From: Azorinus chamasolen
Lineage: Eukaryota; Mollusca; Bivalvia; Cardiida; Solecurtidae
NCBI GenBank assembly: GCA_963576725.1
Contig: OY755241.1
Span: 54,436,484-54,500,483 of the forward strand
DNA: 64,000 nt
Direction: 5' to 3'
Part shown: one piece after another, positions 1-11,663 of the stretch
Numbering within the stretch: position 1 is the first letter of the stretch
Layout: each line of letters starts with the position of its first letter
The notes under the pieces: model-generated
Database searches by the model: none
What the model saw: the letters and a program-made list of their open reading frames with translations, nothing else
What the model was told of the DNA's origin: nothing
Made by a program: the position numbers and the translations under genes

Positions 1-172
1 AAAGAGTTAATCTGAATTAGAATAAACAGCTACTCAGCATGCTAAAGGCTATTCTACTAATTTATATCTGAACTCTTTCCCCGTTTAATATTTATTCAAA
101 ATTTATTTAACTCATGAATATTCATTGCAGAATAAATAAAATGACCCTTTACTCCATTAGTATGCCTTTCTA

Positions 173-1075
173 CTCCTTAGCAAACAGAGTAGACCCAGAT
201 CAGACAACTTCCTGTTTGCTTATGATATAATATAGATATGATCTAGTTTCTGTCATGACCTAAAATTCTTTGTGCAAATATAACAATTAATTTCATTAAT
301 TATTCATGATGGTCATTATTTCTTTCATGAATATTCATGGAGTAAAGAGTTAACCCACTGCCTTTTAAATATTCATGTAAGAAACAACTGAATTTTAATA
401 GTTGCAACTCACGGCGCAATGGAACTTAAACATTTTAACATGGAAAAAACTGTACAATCAGATCTATGTTATGTCATAAGCAAACAGAGCAGACCCAGAT
501 CAGATGGCTCCTACAGGAGCCATCTGATCTGGGTCTTCTCTGTTTGCAAAGGAGTGATAAAATATTTATATGAGGGAATTAGCAGCAAAGTTGTGATTAC
601 TTCTACACACAGTTTGGATCCAGATAAGATGCCAAAATAACTCAGAAGCATCTGAGCAGGATTAAAACTGTTAGGAACTAGTACTGTATGCTAAATAAGA
701 AATGATGTAAATAAAACTTTTAGAACTGTAGGTTCACAGCAGACGACAATTCATGCAGACGAAAATTACCTATCTAGGTCAAGATAGAATTTATATGGAG
801 ACTTAACCCTACCCTTTACCTCATTAATATTCATGTAAGAAATAAAACATCATGAATATAAATCAGCTGAATTCTTGTCATACCAGGAACATATGGCCAT
901 GGTATAATAACCTGTAAAATCAAATCTATTTAATTCCGTAAGTAAACCGAGCAGACCCTGGTCAGATTGTCCTGGGTCTATTCAGTTTGCAAAGGCATGA
1001 AAAGATGTCTCTATAGGGTAAAGGATTTAAGTACTATATGGAATGTTTTACAAACAGTCTGAATAAAACTGATAC
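173..1075. repeat. Degenerate A-type MITE fragments
   Basis: A half copy lies near 180-215. A good palindrome core occupies 480-547 (CAAACAGAGCAGACCCAGAT arms meeting at GGCTCCTACAGGAGCC), and a short-stem copy lies at 940-988. Flanks carry ATGAATATTCATG motifs of the A2 subtype. There is no coding evidence. Confidence 0.75.
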
Positions 1076-1597
1076 TACAGTAGAACCTGTCTTAACCTCA
1101 TAGGCTAGTTTTAGATACATCCTCTTTGAATAAATCTACCCAAAAGGAGCATCGAGCTAGAAAAAAGAAAAATTTATAATTTTGTTGTTTGAAACCATTG
1201 TGATAAATAGAGCATTTGCTCCTATAGCTTTCTGCATTACTTTTGTCCTGCATTAAGCAACCACCTGCTTTTTAAGACTCCTGTGTTCAATAAACAGATG
1301 GTCGCTTAAGACTGGTTCTGCTGTATAAATACTCAGAAGCTAATAAAGTATGAAGTACAACCTTTATACTAGATAAGAACAATACAACAAAAATATATAC
1401 TGTATATGGCCGAATATAAATTGCAAACATGTAAAAAACACACCCCTAGTTTCGGGGGAAATATATATGCCGCATAAAATTATGTGATTTTTACCTATTT
1501 TTTCCTATAGGAGCAAATGCTCTATTTATCACAATGATTTCAACTGTTGATTTTTACAGAGGCGTAGAAAGGCGTATTTACGGAGGAAAGGGTTAAC
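1076..1597. repeat. Mosaic of C- and D-type MITEs
   Basis: A D-type end (CAGTAGAACCTGTC) is followed by a TTAA and the left half of a C element. At the centre CTCCTATAG this switches to the right half of a D element (CTTTCTGCATTACTTTTGTC) ending GGTTCTGCTGTA. A second C half (1497-1595) closes with GGAGGAAAGGGTTAA. Confidence 0.7.
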
Positions 1598-1765
1598 CCT
1601 TTCCCTGTTCTATATTCATACATTAGTGAGTCAGATCTATTATAATTTCATAAGCAAACAGAGTAGACCCTGATCAGATAGCTCAAATAGGAGCCATCTG
1701 ATCTGGGTCTACTCTGTTTGCAAATGTGTGAAAAAGCATTTATATGAGGGAAGAGGTTCCGTAGA
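1592..1765. repeat. A-type MITE
   Basis: It begins TTAACCCTTTCCCTGTTC, sharing its TTAA with the mosaic to the left. The core palindrome is at 1654-1721. The right end is degraded (GAGGGAAGAGG). Confidence 0.75.
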
Positions 1766-2687
1766 CTGATGTAATAACAAACAGTATAGACCCTGGTCAA
1801 ACTGCTCTTACTTTTGATCTGGATCTGCACTATTTGCTAAAGTCTGGATACTTAGGGTAGACAGGGTGCACCTTTATACCTATATATCTAAACTTTCATA
1901 TGATGATAATGGGCCGATTTATTTGCTATCATGTCAAGCAGTGGCTTTTTATGAATAACCGATTTACATCTACCCAGAAGCCACCAAGCATTAAATACAA
2001 GTTATCAACACAGTATCTGTCATCAATAGAGGACTTACTTATGAATGACAGGGAAGGGATGACACAGACAAGTGAGCTTTTTAACCGTTTACTCTATAGA
2101 TATGCCTTTGCAAACAAAGTAGACCCAGATCAGACAGGCTCTGCTCTGTTTGCGTTTGGATTAAAAAAGATCTGATTCTGCAGCTTCTGCAATGGTCAAA
2201 ATGATCTCTGTTTAATTACATGCCATTATGAAAAATCCTCTCATTAATATTCATGAGGTTATTTTTTTTCTTATGTGACTATTCATGGAGAAAAAGGTTA
2301 AACAAGGATGGGTTTCATCTAAATTTTATATGAGATTGGTTAAAGTCGGTTAACTTTTACACAAGTCAACACCTGGATATACGTAGTCAACTGATCTAAT
2401 GTAAGTATTCGTTTCATCTACAGTAACACTTACTACAGTTTGTAAATAACATTAAAAATTCACTTCATGAATATTCATGAGAGAAAAAATGACATCATGA
2501 ATATTAATAAGATTTATTTATTTATAACTGCACATTACTACAGGCTTTTTTTGGCCAAGACAGAAACTGTAGAGTCAGATCTATATAATGCAATAAGTAA
2601 ATAGAGTAGACACTGATGAGATGGCTCCAATAGTAGTCATCTGATCTGCGTCAACTCTGCTTGCAAAGATGTTAAAAAATGAGCACA

Positions 2688-3015
2688 CAGTTGAACTTCA
2701 ATATCTCGAACTTCAAGGGACCATACAAGTTACTTTGAGATAACAGAGGTTTGAGTCATCCAACTTCTAAACTGGATAATTTCAAGTTCTCAGCTTAATG
2801 CAGGTCAGAAGTAATGCTGAAAGCTCCTAGAGGAGCTTTCAGCATTACTTTAGACCTGCATTAAGCTGTCACATGTGTTTATAGATTTGCATTGTGATAC
2901 AGTTTAGAACAATTATATATTGTAAAGGAAGGAACCAACTTTTACTTCAAGTTATCCAATAGTTTGAATTATCAAAGTTTGAGTTATCCGAATTTGAGAT
3001 ATCGAAGTTTAACTG
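2688..3015. repeat. D2-type MITE (pogo-like ends)
   Basis: It runs from CAGTTGAACTTCAATATC to its inverted copy GATATCGAAGTTTAACTG, followed by TA. The centre is the module AAAGCTCCTAGAGGAGCTTT inside the longer arms GTAATGC...GCATTAC. Confidence 0.75.
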
Positions 3016-3202
3016 TATAATGATGTAAAAGACTCAAACCAGGGTGCATATTGCATAGAAAAACATAATTATTCATTAGCTTAATTTTATAATGTAAACT
3101 TTTCAAGAGAATTTTTTGCATGACCAAAAAATCCTGTGTTCATAATACGATTACAAAAACCAACATATTCAGCCGGACATTAAATCTGTGCAGGGGGGAG
3201 TT

Positions 3203-3417
3203 TTAACCCTTTCCTCCATGAATACGCCCTTCTACGCCCCTGTGTAAGTCACCTGTTGAAACCATTGTGATAGAGCATTTGCTCCTTTGGGAGCAAATGC
3301 TCTATTTATCACAATGGTTTCAAAGTACAAAATTTCCTTTTCTCTAGTTAATGCTCCTTTTCGGTAGATACATCCAAAAGGTTGGATCTAAAAATAGCCT
3401 ATGGAGGAAAGGGTTAA
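3203..3417. repeat. C-type MITE
   Basis: TTAACCCTTTCCTCCATGAA lies at the left and GGAGGAAAGGGTTAA at the right. The central palindrome GAAACCATTGTGATAGAGCA around GCTCCTTTGGGAGC includes a small deletion in the left arm. Confidence 0.85.
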
Positions 3418-3780
3418 CCATGTTTCCAAAAAAAGTCTTTTAATGCCTTTGCAAACAGTTTAGACCCAAATCATTGTCTGCTTATGTAATTATATAGATC
3501 TGATTCTACAGTTTCCAAAAAAAACAACAACCCATGTTCATATACCACAACAGATATTCAACTGATAAATATCCATACGGTGATTATTAATCTTACATAT
3601 AGATATTCATGAGCTACATGGTTAACCAATTTACACTTTAATATTATTCAAGATTTCATGACCTTATGAACCATCATTGACACATCTTTATAAAGAAATA
3701 TGGACAGGAGATTTTAGGGACCAAAGAAGGATCTGTAGTTAACCATTAGTTAGGTAAAATAGGAGCCTTCTGCATTGCTT

Positions 3781-4009
3781 TTAACCCATTCCCTCATAGG
3801 CTATTTTTAGGTCCAACCTCTTTGAATAAACCTACCAAAAAGGAGCATTAATTAGAGAAAAGGAACATTTTAGAATTTTGTAGTTTGAAACAATTGTGAT
3901 AAATAGAGCATTTGCTCCTATAGGAGCAAATGCTCTATTTATCACAATAGTTTCAACAGGTGACTTTTGCAGAGGTGTCAAAAGGCATCAATATGAGGGA
4001 ATGGGTTAA
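3781..4009. repeat. C-type MITE, full length
   Basis: TTAACCCATTCCCTCATAGG is inverted at the right as GAGGGAATGGGTTAA. The core is TTTGCTCCTATAGGAGCAAA within long arms ending in AAACAATTGTGATAAATAG. Confidence 0.88.
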
Positions 4010-4034
4010 CAACAGGATCTGTCTGATCGTGATA

Positions 4035-4200
4035 TACTCTCAGAGGTTCAGATAAGATGTGTACATTTAAACATTTTTTTAGAATAGCTCCTTTATTTAT
4101 CCACCAAACCCTATACTGTGACCACTCTTTAGAATTGTCTATTCGAGACGATTCTAAAGAGTGGTCGCCATTTAGGGTTTGGTGTTTATGTTTGTCATCT
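4035..4200. repeat. E-type MITE
   Basis: Arms of CCACCAAACCCTATACTGTG lead to CACTCTTTAGAAT and a TCGA-centred loop. The left end carries CAGATAAGATGTGTACAT. Confidence 0.75.
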
Positions 4201-4878
4201 TGACCATATTTTTGCCAAAAAAAATGAGAGAAAGTTTATTTTAAGAATTGAAGCAGACGACAATTGTTGCAGACGAAAAATTACTTAGTGTGCAAAGAGT
4301 TAAGAGTTGAGCTATCAAACATATCCTGGGCCTGTATGCAAAACAAACATCATAGAAAATGTTGCTATCGAGCTAATTCATCAAAACCTTGGCAAAATGT
4401 TTGGATCCAGATTAGATGTCAAATAACTTGGCACCCCATCGGGCTGGGCGTCCAACTTGTTTGACTTTCTAATTGCGTATTGGAAAAGAAATGAAAGAAT
4501 ATATAAAAATTATACTTTGAAGCAGAAGACAATCAGAGCATTATAAAATTATTCAGACTGTGATCATAAAAGTACATCCATATCGTTCTATCATACCCAA
4601 GACTCGGTGCAGAGCTGTTGTAACAACATTATAAACTGTTTTTCTGTTGCATATTTACGTGAGAAATAATGACATCATCAATATTAACTAGATAATTATT
4701 CATAATGGCATATGAACACAGGACATTTCGACCCTGGCAGAAACTGTAGAATCAGATCTATATCATACCATAAGCATTTAACACAGAGCTGAACCTGATC
4801 AGGCAGCTCCTATAGGAGGTCTACTCTGTTTGCAAAGGCATGAAAAGGTGTCACATCATAATGTTTGGTAGAGAAATG

Positions 4879-5645
4879 ACGAATTTAGCACTTGAGTAAG
4901 CACCTTTATCTGATTTTAGCACTTAATTGAGTATGCACCTTTATCTATTTTTAGCACTTAATTGAGTACGCACCTTTATCTGATTTTAACACTTGAGTAT
5001 GCACCTTTATCTGATTTAGCACTTGAGTATGCACCTTTATCTGATTTTAACACCCAAGTATGCACCTTTATCTGATTTTAGCACTTGAGTATGCACCTTT
5101 AATCTGATTTTAGCACCTGAGTATGCACCTTTATCTGATTTTAGCACTTGAGTATGCATCTTTATCTGATTTTAGCACTTGAGTATGCACCTTTATCTGA
5201 TTTTAACACTCGAGTACGCACCTTTATCTGATTTTAGCACTTAATTGAGTATGCACCTTTATCTATTTTTAGCACTTAATTGAGTACTCACCTTTATCTG
5301 ATTTTAACACTCAAGTACGCACCTTTATCTGATTTTAACACTCGAGTATGCACCTTTATCTGATTTTAGCACTCGAGTATGCACCTTTATCTGATTTTAG
5401 CACTCGAGTATGCACCTTTATCTGATTTTAGCACTCGAGTATGCACCTTTTATCTGATTTTAGCACTCGAGTATGCCCCTTTATCTGATTTTAGCACTTG
5501 AGTATGTACCTTTATCTGATTTTAACACTCAAGTACGCACCTTTATCTGATTTTAACACTCGAGTATGCACCTTTATCTGATTTTAGCACTTGAGTATGC
5601 ACCTTTATCTGATTTTAGCACTTGAGTATGCACCTTTATCTGTTG
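4879..5645. repeat. 31-bp minisatellite built from the E-type MITE terminus
   Basis: About 24 copies of a 31-bp unit contain GAGTATGCACCTTTATCTG and GATTTTAGCACTT. The unit's first part is the terminal sequence of the E-type MITE (CAGATAAAGGTGCATACTC reversed). The array ends in TTATCTGTTGCTCTGAACC, an E-type end and flank. Some units carry a 4-bp insertion (CTTAATTGAG). Confidence 0.92.
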
Positions 5646-6041
5646 CTCTGAACCAAGTTACTCAGCATCTCATCTGGTTCCAAACTGTTTGCAAATGTAA
5701 ATATGACTTCATCCCAAAGATTGTAGTTAGAGCAGTTATGCGCTAAGCCATATATCAAGTTTAAAGTCCTTGAAATCATGGCCGTAAAATACTAAATAAT
5801 CCAAAACCAACATGAATCAAAGCCAATCCAGGAGGTATTTCTGTTTACATCAAAGTTTTATGTGAAGTATGCAGTGTTTCAATCAAAATAACAGAGAAAC
5901 ATTGCCTTTTATTTTGTGATTTTCTCTCTATGCATTTTTTTGCACAATACATGTACACATTGGCCATATTTAATCTAAATATTAGGACATTAAAACTTTA
6001 GTCCATGAATATTCATGTTAGAAACATTTATATCATGAATA
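5646..6041. other. AT-rich stretch without a gene
   Basis: Weak similarity to A2 flanks appears after 5995 (ATGAATATTCATG). Otherwise no ORF, RNA or repeat is recognised. Confidence 0.5.
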
Positions 6042-6267
6042 TTAACCCTTTCCTCATAGGCTATTTTTAGATCCAACCTCTTTGAATAAATGTACCGAAA
6101 AGGAGCATTTACTAGAGAAAAGGATTTCTTTAAAATTTTGTTGATAAACAAATGTGATAAATAGAGCATTTGCTCCTATAGGAGCAAATGCTCTGTTAAT
6201 CACAATGGCTTCAACAAGTGACTTTTGCAGAGGCGTCAAAAGACGTCAATATGAGGGAATGGGTAAA
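6042..6267. repeat. C-type MITE nested in an A2 element
   Basis: TTAACCCTTTCCTCATAGG on the left and GAGGGAATGGGTAAA on the right (the right TTAA has mutated). The core is GCTCCTATAGGAGC. A2-type sequence lies on both sides. Confidence 0.82.
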
Positions 6268-6679
6268 CCCTTTCCCTGTTCAATATTGATGTCAGAAATA
6301 ATGAAATCATGAATATTTATTAGCTAAATTTTTATAATGTAAACTTTTCAAGGTAATGTTTTTAGCTTTGACAAAAACTGTAGAACCAGATCATGTTTAT
6401 TGAGTATAGGGTTAACGGTAGAATGAAACTGATGGAGTAGAAAACAGAGTAGACTCATTTCAAACAGCTGCTTCAGGAGTTAAGTTTGATCTTGGTCTTT
6501 ACTTATTGCCTTGGATTATCTGAACTAATCAGTCTTATATATTCATTCGTTTCATTTCAAAACTACAATCAATGTGTGAAAAGAGTCTGGCTCCTACCTT
6601 AATTGCTTTAAGTTCTCAGACAGACTATTGTGCAGACCAAAATCAAATGATTCCTGAAGGAGCCATTTAATCATGATCA

Positions 6680-6870
6680 AAAAAAGAACCTGTCTTATGC
6701 AGGGTTTTTTTATTGAACATAGGAGACACAAAAAACAAGTGGTTGCTTAATGCAGGGCAAAAGTAATGCAGAAAGGTCTTCTAGGAGCTTTCTGCATTTT
6801 TGACCTGCATTTAGCTACCGCCTACTAAATTACAGACCCATTAATAGACCTCTTTTTAAAAGCATGGATC
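6680..6870. repeat. D-type MITE, degraded
   Basis: It contains GAACCTGTCTTATGCAGGG, then GGTTGCTTAATGCAGGGC, and a broken core AAAGGTCTTCTAGGAGCTTT with GACCTGCATTTAGC on the far side. Confidence 0.6.
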
Positions 6871-6999
6871 CTTTTCTAATTATCCTAAGCATTTGGACAG
6901 ACAAACTTCAGTAATTAGTGCAGCTCCAAATCAAACAACTACTGAAAGGAGCCGTATGATCAGGACATATAATATTTGCTACTACAATGTACAATAAAA

Positions 7000-7235
7000 A
7001 CTGTATACAACGAAATTTTAGTAATGAAGGATGTATGTCTTTGTAGTCAGGTGGCTGCTTAATGCTGGGTGAAAGTCATGCAGAAAGCTCCTAGAGGAGC
7101 TTTCTGCATGACTTTCACCCTGCATTAAGCTGCCACCCGTGTTAAAGATCAATAATGGTATGTATTTGCGAGTTTCGTAGTATCGAGTTTGAACTGTATG
7201 TTAGAGTTTTGTAGTATCGAATTTTTACTGTATGA
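7000..7235. repeat. D-type MITE with D2-like ends
   Basis: A near-perfect core, GCAGAAAGCTCCTAGAGGAG continuing into its inverse, lies at about 7079-7113. Flanks read GGTGGCTGCTTAATGC and GCATTAAGCTGCCACC. The outer right part reads TAGTATCGAGTTTGAACTG. Confidence 0.65.
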
Positions 7236-7489
7236 TAATTTAATCTAACTCTTTACTTCATTAATATTCATCTAACAAATAATTACATCATGAATATTAA
7301 TTGCATGAATTTTTGTAACATGGTACTAAAACACAGGAAATTTTGGTCATGGCAGAAACTGTAAAATCAGATCTATTTATTCCAAAAGCAAACTGAGCAG
7401 ACGCTGATCAGACAGCTCCTACATTTAGGTACCAAAAGCAATCTCTTAAATTTGTATTAAAGGTTTAAAGTAATTAAAGTAGTGCCAAA

Positions 7490-7640
7490 TTGCAGGGGTG
7501 AGAATGGCCGTCGGTGAAAAAAGAGGAAAATTGGCAGGGGTCAAGGGGGCCGCCTAGGCCCCTTGCGGGACATGGGCAGCGCCCATGTGGGGGTTCAGGG
7601 GGGCGAGCCCCCCCGAAGCAAAATGAAATATAGCTTTCCT
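7490..7640. repeat. GC-rich hairpin repeat
   Basis: A run of short hairpins (GGGCAGCGCCC, GGGGGGCGAGCCCCCC) lies in otherwise AT-rich DNA. It resembles GC-rich interspersed repeats of marine invertebrates. There is no ORF. Confidence 0.45.
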
Positions 7641-8190
7641 GAGCACTTCAGGAGCCTTATCCTGCATTTTCACTTGGGTCTGTCATTCATGTGTTTTTTT
7701 TACAATTATACTTGAGTTGCATGTCATACACGATGAGCTGTGTTTCAAACAAACCAGTTGTAGAACATGTCCATACAATTTACATTCAGTTTATTATTGG
7801 ATCCATTCAACATTGCCAGATTAATTTATTGTCAAACACAAGCAATTAAAACTCACACGTTTTAAAAATGAAATCAAATGGAACTCTGTGATCACAGATA
7901 AAGATACAAAATTTGATTTAAAGTTGGCATGGTATTGTAACAGTTAACTTCTAGACAAAATTCACCAGAGTTCACATTACAGTCACAATTTCTAGTCAAA
8001 GTTCACATTCAAACTCTGATTCTGATTACTTTTTTATGTCAATAAACCATCTTCTAATTCATTAAACTGGTTTATTAAAAACAAAATATAACTTTTCTGA
8101 ATCGATACATCTTGACCAGTTCCTTTAACATTACCTATGAATAGCTATTGACAGACAACTTTCTGGTGAATACTTGACATTACAGGTTTT
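7641..8190. other. AT-rich sequence, no gene recognised
   Basis: No MITE core and no ORF with coding character is visible. On the - strand a short open stretch, MLKELVKMYRFRKVIFCF then a stop with AATAAA at about 8042-8047, could be a terminal exon of the unit at 8.19-8.58 kb. However, the splice phase does not fit. Confidence 0.3.
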
Positions 8191-8192
8191 TA

Positions 8193-8580
8193 CCTGTGAC
8201 TGGAAATCCGTTGTTTCAACAACTGGACATGTTTAATGCTTTTCAGAAGGTTCTTATATGCTACGCAGTCGCGTTTTCCGTAATTCATTTGTTTGGAACA
8301 AAATTTACACAAGGTTCCCTCGTCCGAAGTTTACTTTCAGTTTCACGAAATCGTCGCCAATTATCACTTTTCTTGTTTCTTTACCAAATGTCAACGTAAT
8401 TTCTTTCTCTAGCCATCTTGGGTAGAACTTGTTTTCCACACTGTTATCGTAATCTCTGCCTATGCTTCTCATTTTTGTCTTAAATTCAGATTAATTGACA
8501 GTACAGATACAGAATTCCATATCACGGACGCCATCTTGGAAATGTTTAACGAACACTGCATAATACGAGCGTTTTGATTG
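8193..8580 (-). promoter_or_regulatory. Candidate promoter and first exon of a - strand gene
   Basis: Read on the - strand, an AGCCAATC (CCAAT box) lies at about 8574-8581 and CCAAGATGGCGTCC, a YY1-like motif often at housekeeping start sites, near 8530-8543. Two small ORFs follow. One runs from about 8473, 55 codons starting MRSIGRDYDNSVENKFYPRW. The other starts MNYGKRDCVAYKNLLKSIKH and runs without a stop to a donor, CACAG|GTAAAA, ending about 8193. Which ORF is used, and where the next exon lies, is not clear. The protein is not recognised. Confidence 0.38.
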
Positions 8581-9099
8581 GCTGTAGGACAAGAGTCTCG
8601 TTATTCGATTAGCTGAACCGAAATCTCGCTGTTAACGTGATATAAACGTTGTTAACGCGGATTTACTTGGAATAGTGAAAGAATATATCGGCAAATAATA
8701 ATTTCCTGAATTATTCGCCATAATTTGACACTGTTTGACACTTGACTCCTGTTTGTTTTCAAAAAACGGAAAAGAAAAATACTTTTAGAAGTAAAAAGAC
8801 AAAATGTTTGGTAGAAGCTAATTGCTAAGAATGCAATTTGAAAAGCTCTTAGGCTGCCTGTGTATTGTCCTCTGCACAATTTCTCGTCTGATTCAATTTT
8901 TCATAGTTGAGATTTTTTCTTCTCTTTTTTTTTCAGAAACATTTTAACAGTGTCAAAACATTTGGGTACTGTTTAGATACTGAGTAACTCAGTGCCCCAT
9001 CTAGATCAAAACTGTTTGTAAAACAGATAATAGATTTGGCCATAGCAGTGAAAGGAATTGACTCTTTGAATGCGGGAAACGAATATATACTGTCATTTG

Positions 9100-9166
9100 C
9101 AAACAGTGTAGACCCAGATCAGAGGGCTCCTACAGGAGATCTCTGATCAGGGTCTGCACTGTTTGT
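9100..9166. repeat. A-type palindrome core
   Basis: GCAAACAGTGTAGACCCAGA is inverted across GGCTCCTACAGGAG. The flanks do not match the TTAA-ended A elements, so this is the module in another context. Confidence 0.7.
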
Positions 9167-9329
9167 CATTCATAATCCTCTGGTAAATCATACTGAATGG
9201 ACTCTATCTCTAAACACTGATGAACCATGCCACTTTAAATATTTTGCAGTAAAAGAGTTAATATCAAAGGCACAATCAATAGACAAATCACTGTTGCATC
9301 TGCACATCTCTGGCAGGCTAGTGTGATAC

Positions 9330-9577
9330 CAGGAACCCATTACTTCATGAATATTCAATTAAGAAAAAATGATATCATGAATATAAATTGGAGGAATTCG
9401 TATAATGGCAAGGGAGCGCAAGAATTTGGCTATGACAGAAACTGTAGAAACCTATCTATATAATGCCCTAAGCAAAAATGAGCAGACCCCGATCAGATGG
9501 TTCCCACTGGAGCAATCTGATCTGGGTCTACTGTGTTTGCAAAGGCATTAAAAGGTTTATCTATGGAGTAAAGGGTT
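9330..9577. repeat. A2-type MITE
   Basis: The left end reads ACTTCATGAATATTCAATTAA. The core at about 9473-9541 has arms AGCAGACCCCGATCAGATGG. The right end is GGAGTAAAGGGTTAA at about 9563-9577. Confidence 0.75.
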
Positions 9578-9727
9578 AACTCTTTGCATGCTGAATTTTC
9601 AAAGTGGAATGGTTCAACGCTGTTAACCAGTACAGTCAATTTGCTTTAAAAATATTCAAATTGCTTGTTTTCACCATCAAAAGAGTTATTCTCCAAAGTC
9701 CATGCTTTACCTGCAACAGAGCAACAG

Positions 9728-9899
9728 ATAAAAGGTGCATACTCAAATACTAAAACCTTTATTTCTCCACCAAACCCTATGTTGTGATCACTCTTTAGAA
9801 ACAATTTCAAGACGATTCTAAAAAGTGGTCACAACATAGGGTTTGGTGGAGAAATAAAGCAATTATTCTTGAAAATATTTTAATTTATGCATCTTATGC
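9728..9899. repeat. E-type MITE, interrupted at its right end
   Basis: It contains AGATAAAAGGTGCATACTC, CCACCAAACCCTATGTTGTG, a loop, and the inverse GGGTTTGGTGGAGAAATAAA. Its right end TTTATGCATCTTA is cut by the TIR element starting at 9900. Confidence 0.75.
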
Positions 9900-11306
9900 G
9901 GTCATTTCACCGAGTACGACCTGGAAAAGTCGCACGCGACCACGCGCGAACTTAATCGCAGCTCGGTTTTCACATAGTTGCGGGCAAAAACCCTGCGACC
10001 TACCCCATTATTTTCTGTGCACGCTTTATGTTCGATGTTATCTCGTTTGACCTTCGATGTGTACGCTCTATATACGTCCTATACGTTCTGCACATGCTCT
10101 ATATACGCTCTACCTACATCTATTCACTCGATCTGAAGCGATCTTGACATGACCAAGGATCGTTCTGTTCGACCAATCTGCGACATTGCCTCGATCTTTC
10201 GACGATCTATACTCGCAAGCGGGCAACCTTGGCCGACCAAGACTCGTTCCCGGCCGATCTAGCTACGTACGAGTTGCAATGTACCCTCGATCAATACGAT
10301 TTAGATGCGACCTCGAACGTTCTAGCCTCGCTCAGACGACCAATTCTCGATCTTTTGCTCGGCAGAGTCTCGTCCGAGCTACGCGCACACTGGTTTTGGT
10401 TGCACGGATTTGTGCGCGACCCACTGGGATCGTTATACAATGCCCGGCGATCGTTGGCCGACCATCAGTTTTTGACCAGTCTCCGAGGGATAACATGGAC
10501 CCAATCGCTCTGCATCATGCTATTGTATTACAGCACAATGTCCTGAAATTGCAGCAAGACTCTCTGGTTATGCTAAACATGCTTAAAAGGAGCTGCGTGA
10601 ACACCAGAGGGAACATTATGGTCAGTACACCTCCCTCATGACGGAACTGAGGCTGCATGGGAGATGAAGCTACCCATCTGACCTATCTCCGTATGCCCCG
10701 GAGATGTTTGACGAACTTTGGCCAGGATGGGACCTAGAATTGCAAAGATGGACACTAACAATAGAATATTTATAGAATCGCAAGTTAAGCGAGGGTCGAT
10801 CTTATTTGGTTGAAGCTTAAGCGCACAGAGGTCGCCAATGGAAATAATATGGAACGTACGGATCTAGGGAAGGTCTGGGACAGGTCTCGTGGAGCGAGGC
10901 TTAATCGCAAAAGAGGGAAGCTAGATCGCACGGATTGAGCGAGGATCGAGCAGGGATTGAGCGGCACGACCATTCACGTGACCAGTTCTCGCTCGAGAAG
11001 ACTGAGCCTAGCTCATGCCCGCTCTAGTTTCGATCGTCTCACGACCAATGTGTTCTTTCCTCAATCTCGCTCGCTCTTTCGACGCTCTCCGTGCGACTTT
11101 TAGGTCGAGGCTAGTTTTTTGACATGTCAAAAAACCGAGCTACGATCTGTTTTTCCGGGAGACCAATCCTCGACCATGTGCGACCACGGGAGACCAAGGC
11201 ACGACCAACCCTCGGTCAACTGTCGACTACATGCGAACTGCGGCGACCAAGCCACGCTCTGAGATCGCAGCTCAGTCTTCTGGGAAGATTTCTCGGTGAA
11301 ATGACC
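9900..11306. mobile_element. Non-autonomous DNA transposon with inverted ends GGTCATTTCACCGAG
   Basis: GGTCATTTCACCGAG at 9900-9914 is repeated inverted at 11292-11306. The 1.4-kb interior is richer in GC than its surroundings. It is full of short CGACC / GGTCG words in both orientations (subterminal repeats) and has a palindrome, TTTTTTGACATGTCAAAAAA, near 11115. No transposase is visible. The ORFs of 105-151 codons inside are Arg-rich and reflect the repeated CGACC words. Target duplication was not resolved. Confidence 0.65.
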
Positions 11307-11663
11307 CCTTTAACTGGACATCTGCTTGCAGTGGCACACAGTTTGAATCCAGATGAGACAGACACCAAGCTGCACTCAGCACCTGATCTGATATCCAAAT
11401 TGTTTGACACTAAATGTATTTTTGGAGAGAAAATGAATAAAACTTAGTTTTTCAAGAATAAGGTATTTGTGCTAAAACACCCTTTATACTCCATATTAAC
11501 ACCTTTTAACACCTTCGCAAATGGCAGGGTCTGCTCTGTTTGCTTATGAAATTATATAGATTTGATCTAACAATTTTTTGCTGAAACCATTAATTCTCTT
11601 TTAAATATTTACCTGTGTAAGCTTTCTGCATTACTTTCTCACTGCATTAAGCTACCACCTGCC

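Noticed and set aside
6054..6239. Small ORFs with NRAFAPIGANALFIT-like peptides
   Set aside because: They are translations of the C-type palindrome.
8652..8879. 75-codon - strand ORF upstream of the candidate promoter
   Set aside because: It lies upstream of the CCAAT and start-site motifs, with no family resemblance and no splice signals worth noting.
10186..10641. Overlapping 151- and 105-codon ORFs as genes
   Set aside because: Both lie in the TIR element and arise from repeated CGACC words. There is no domain pattern and no splice context.
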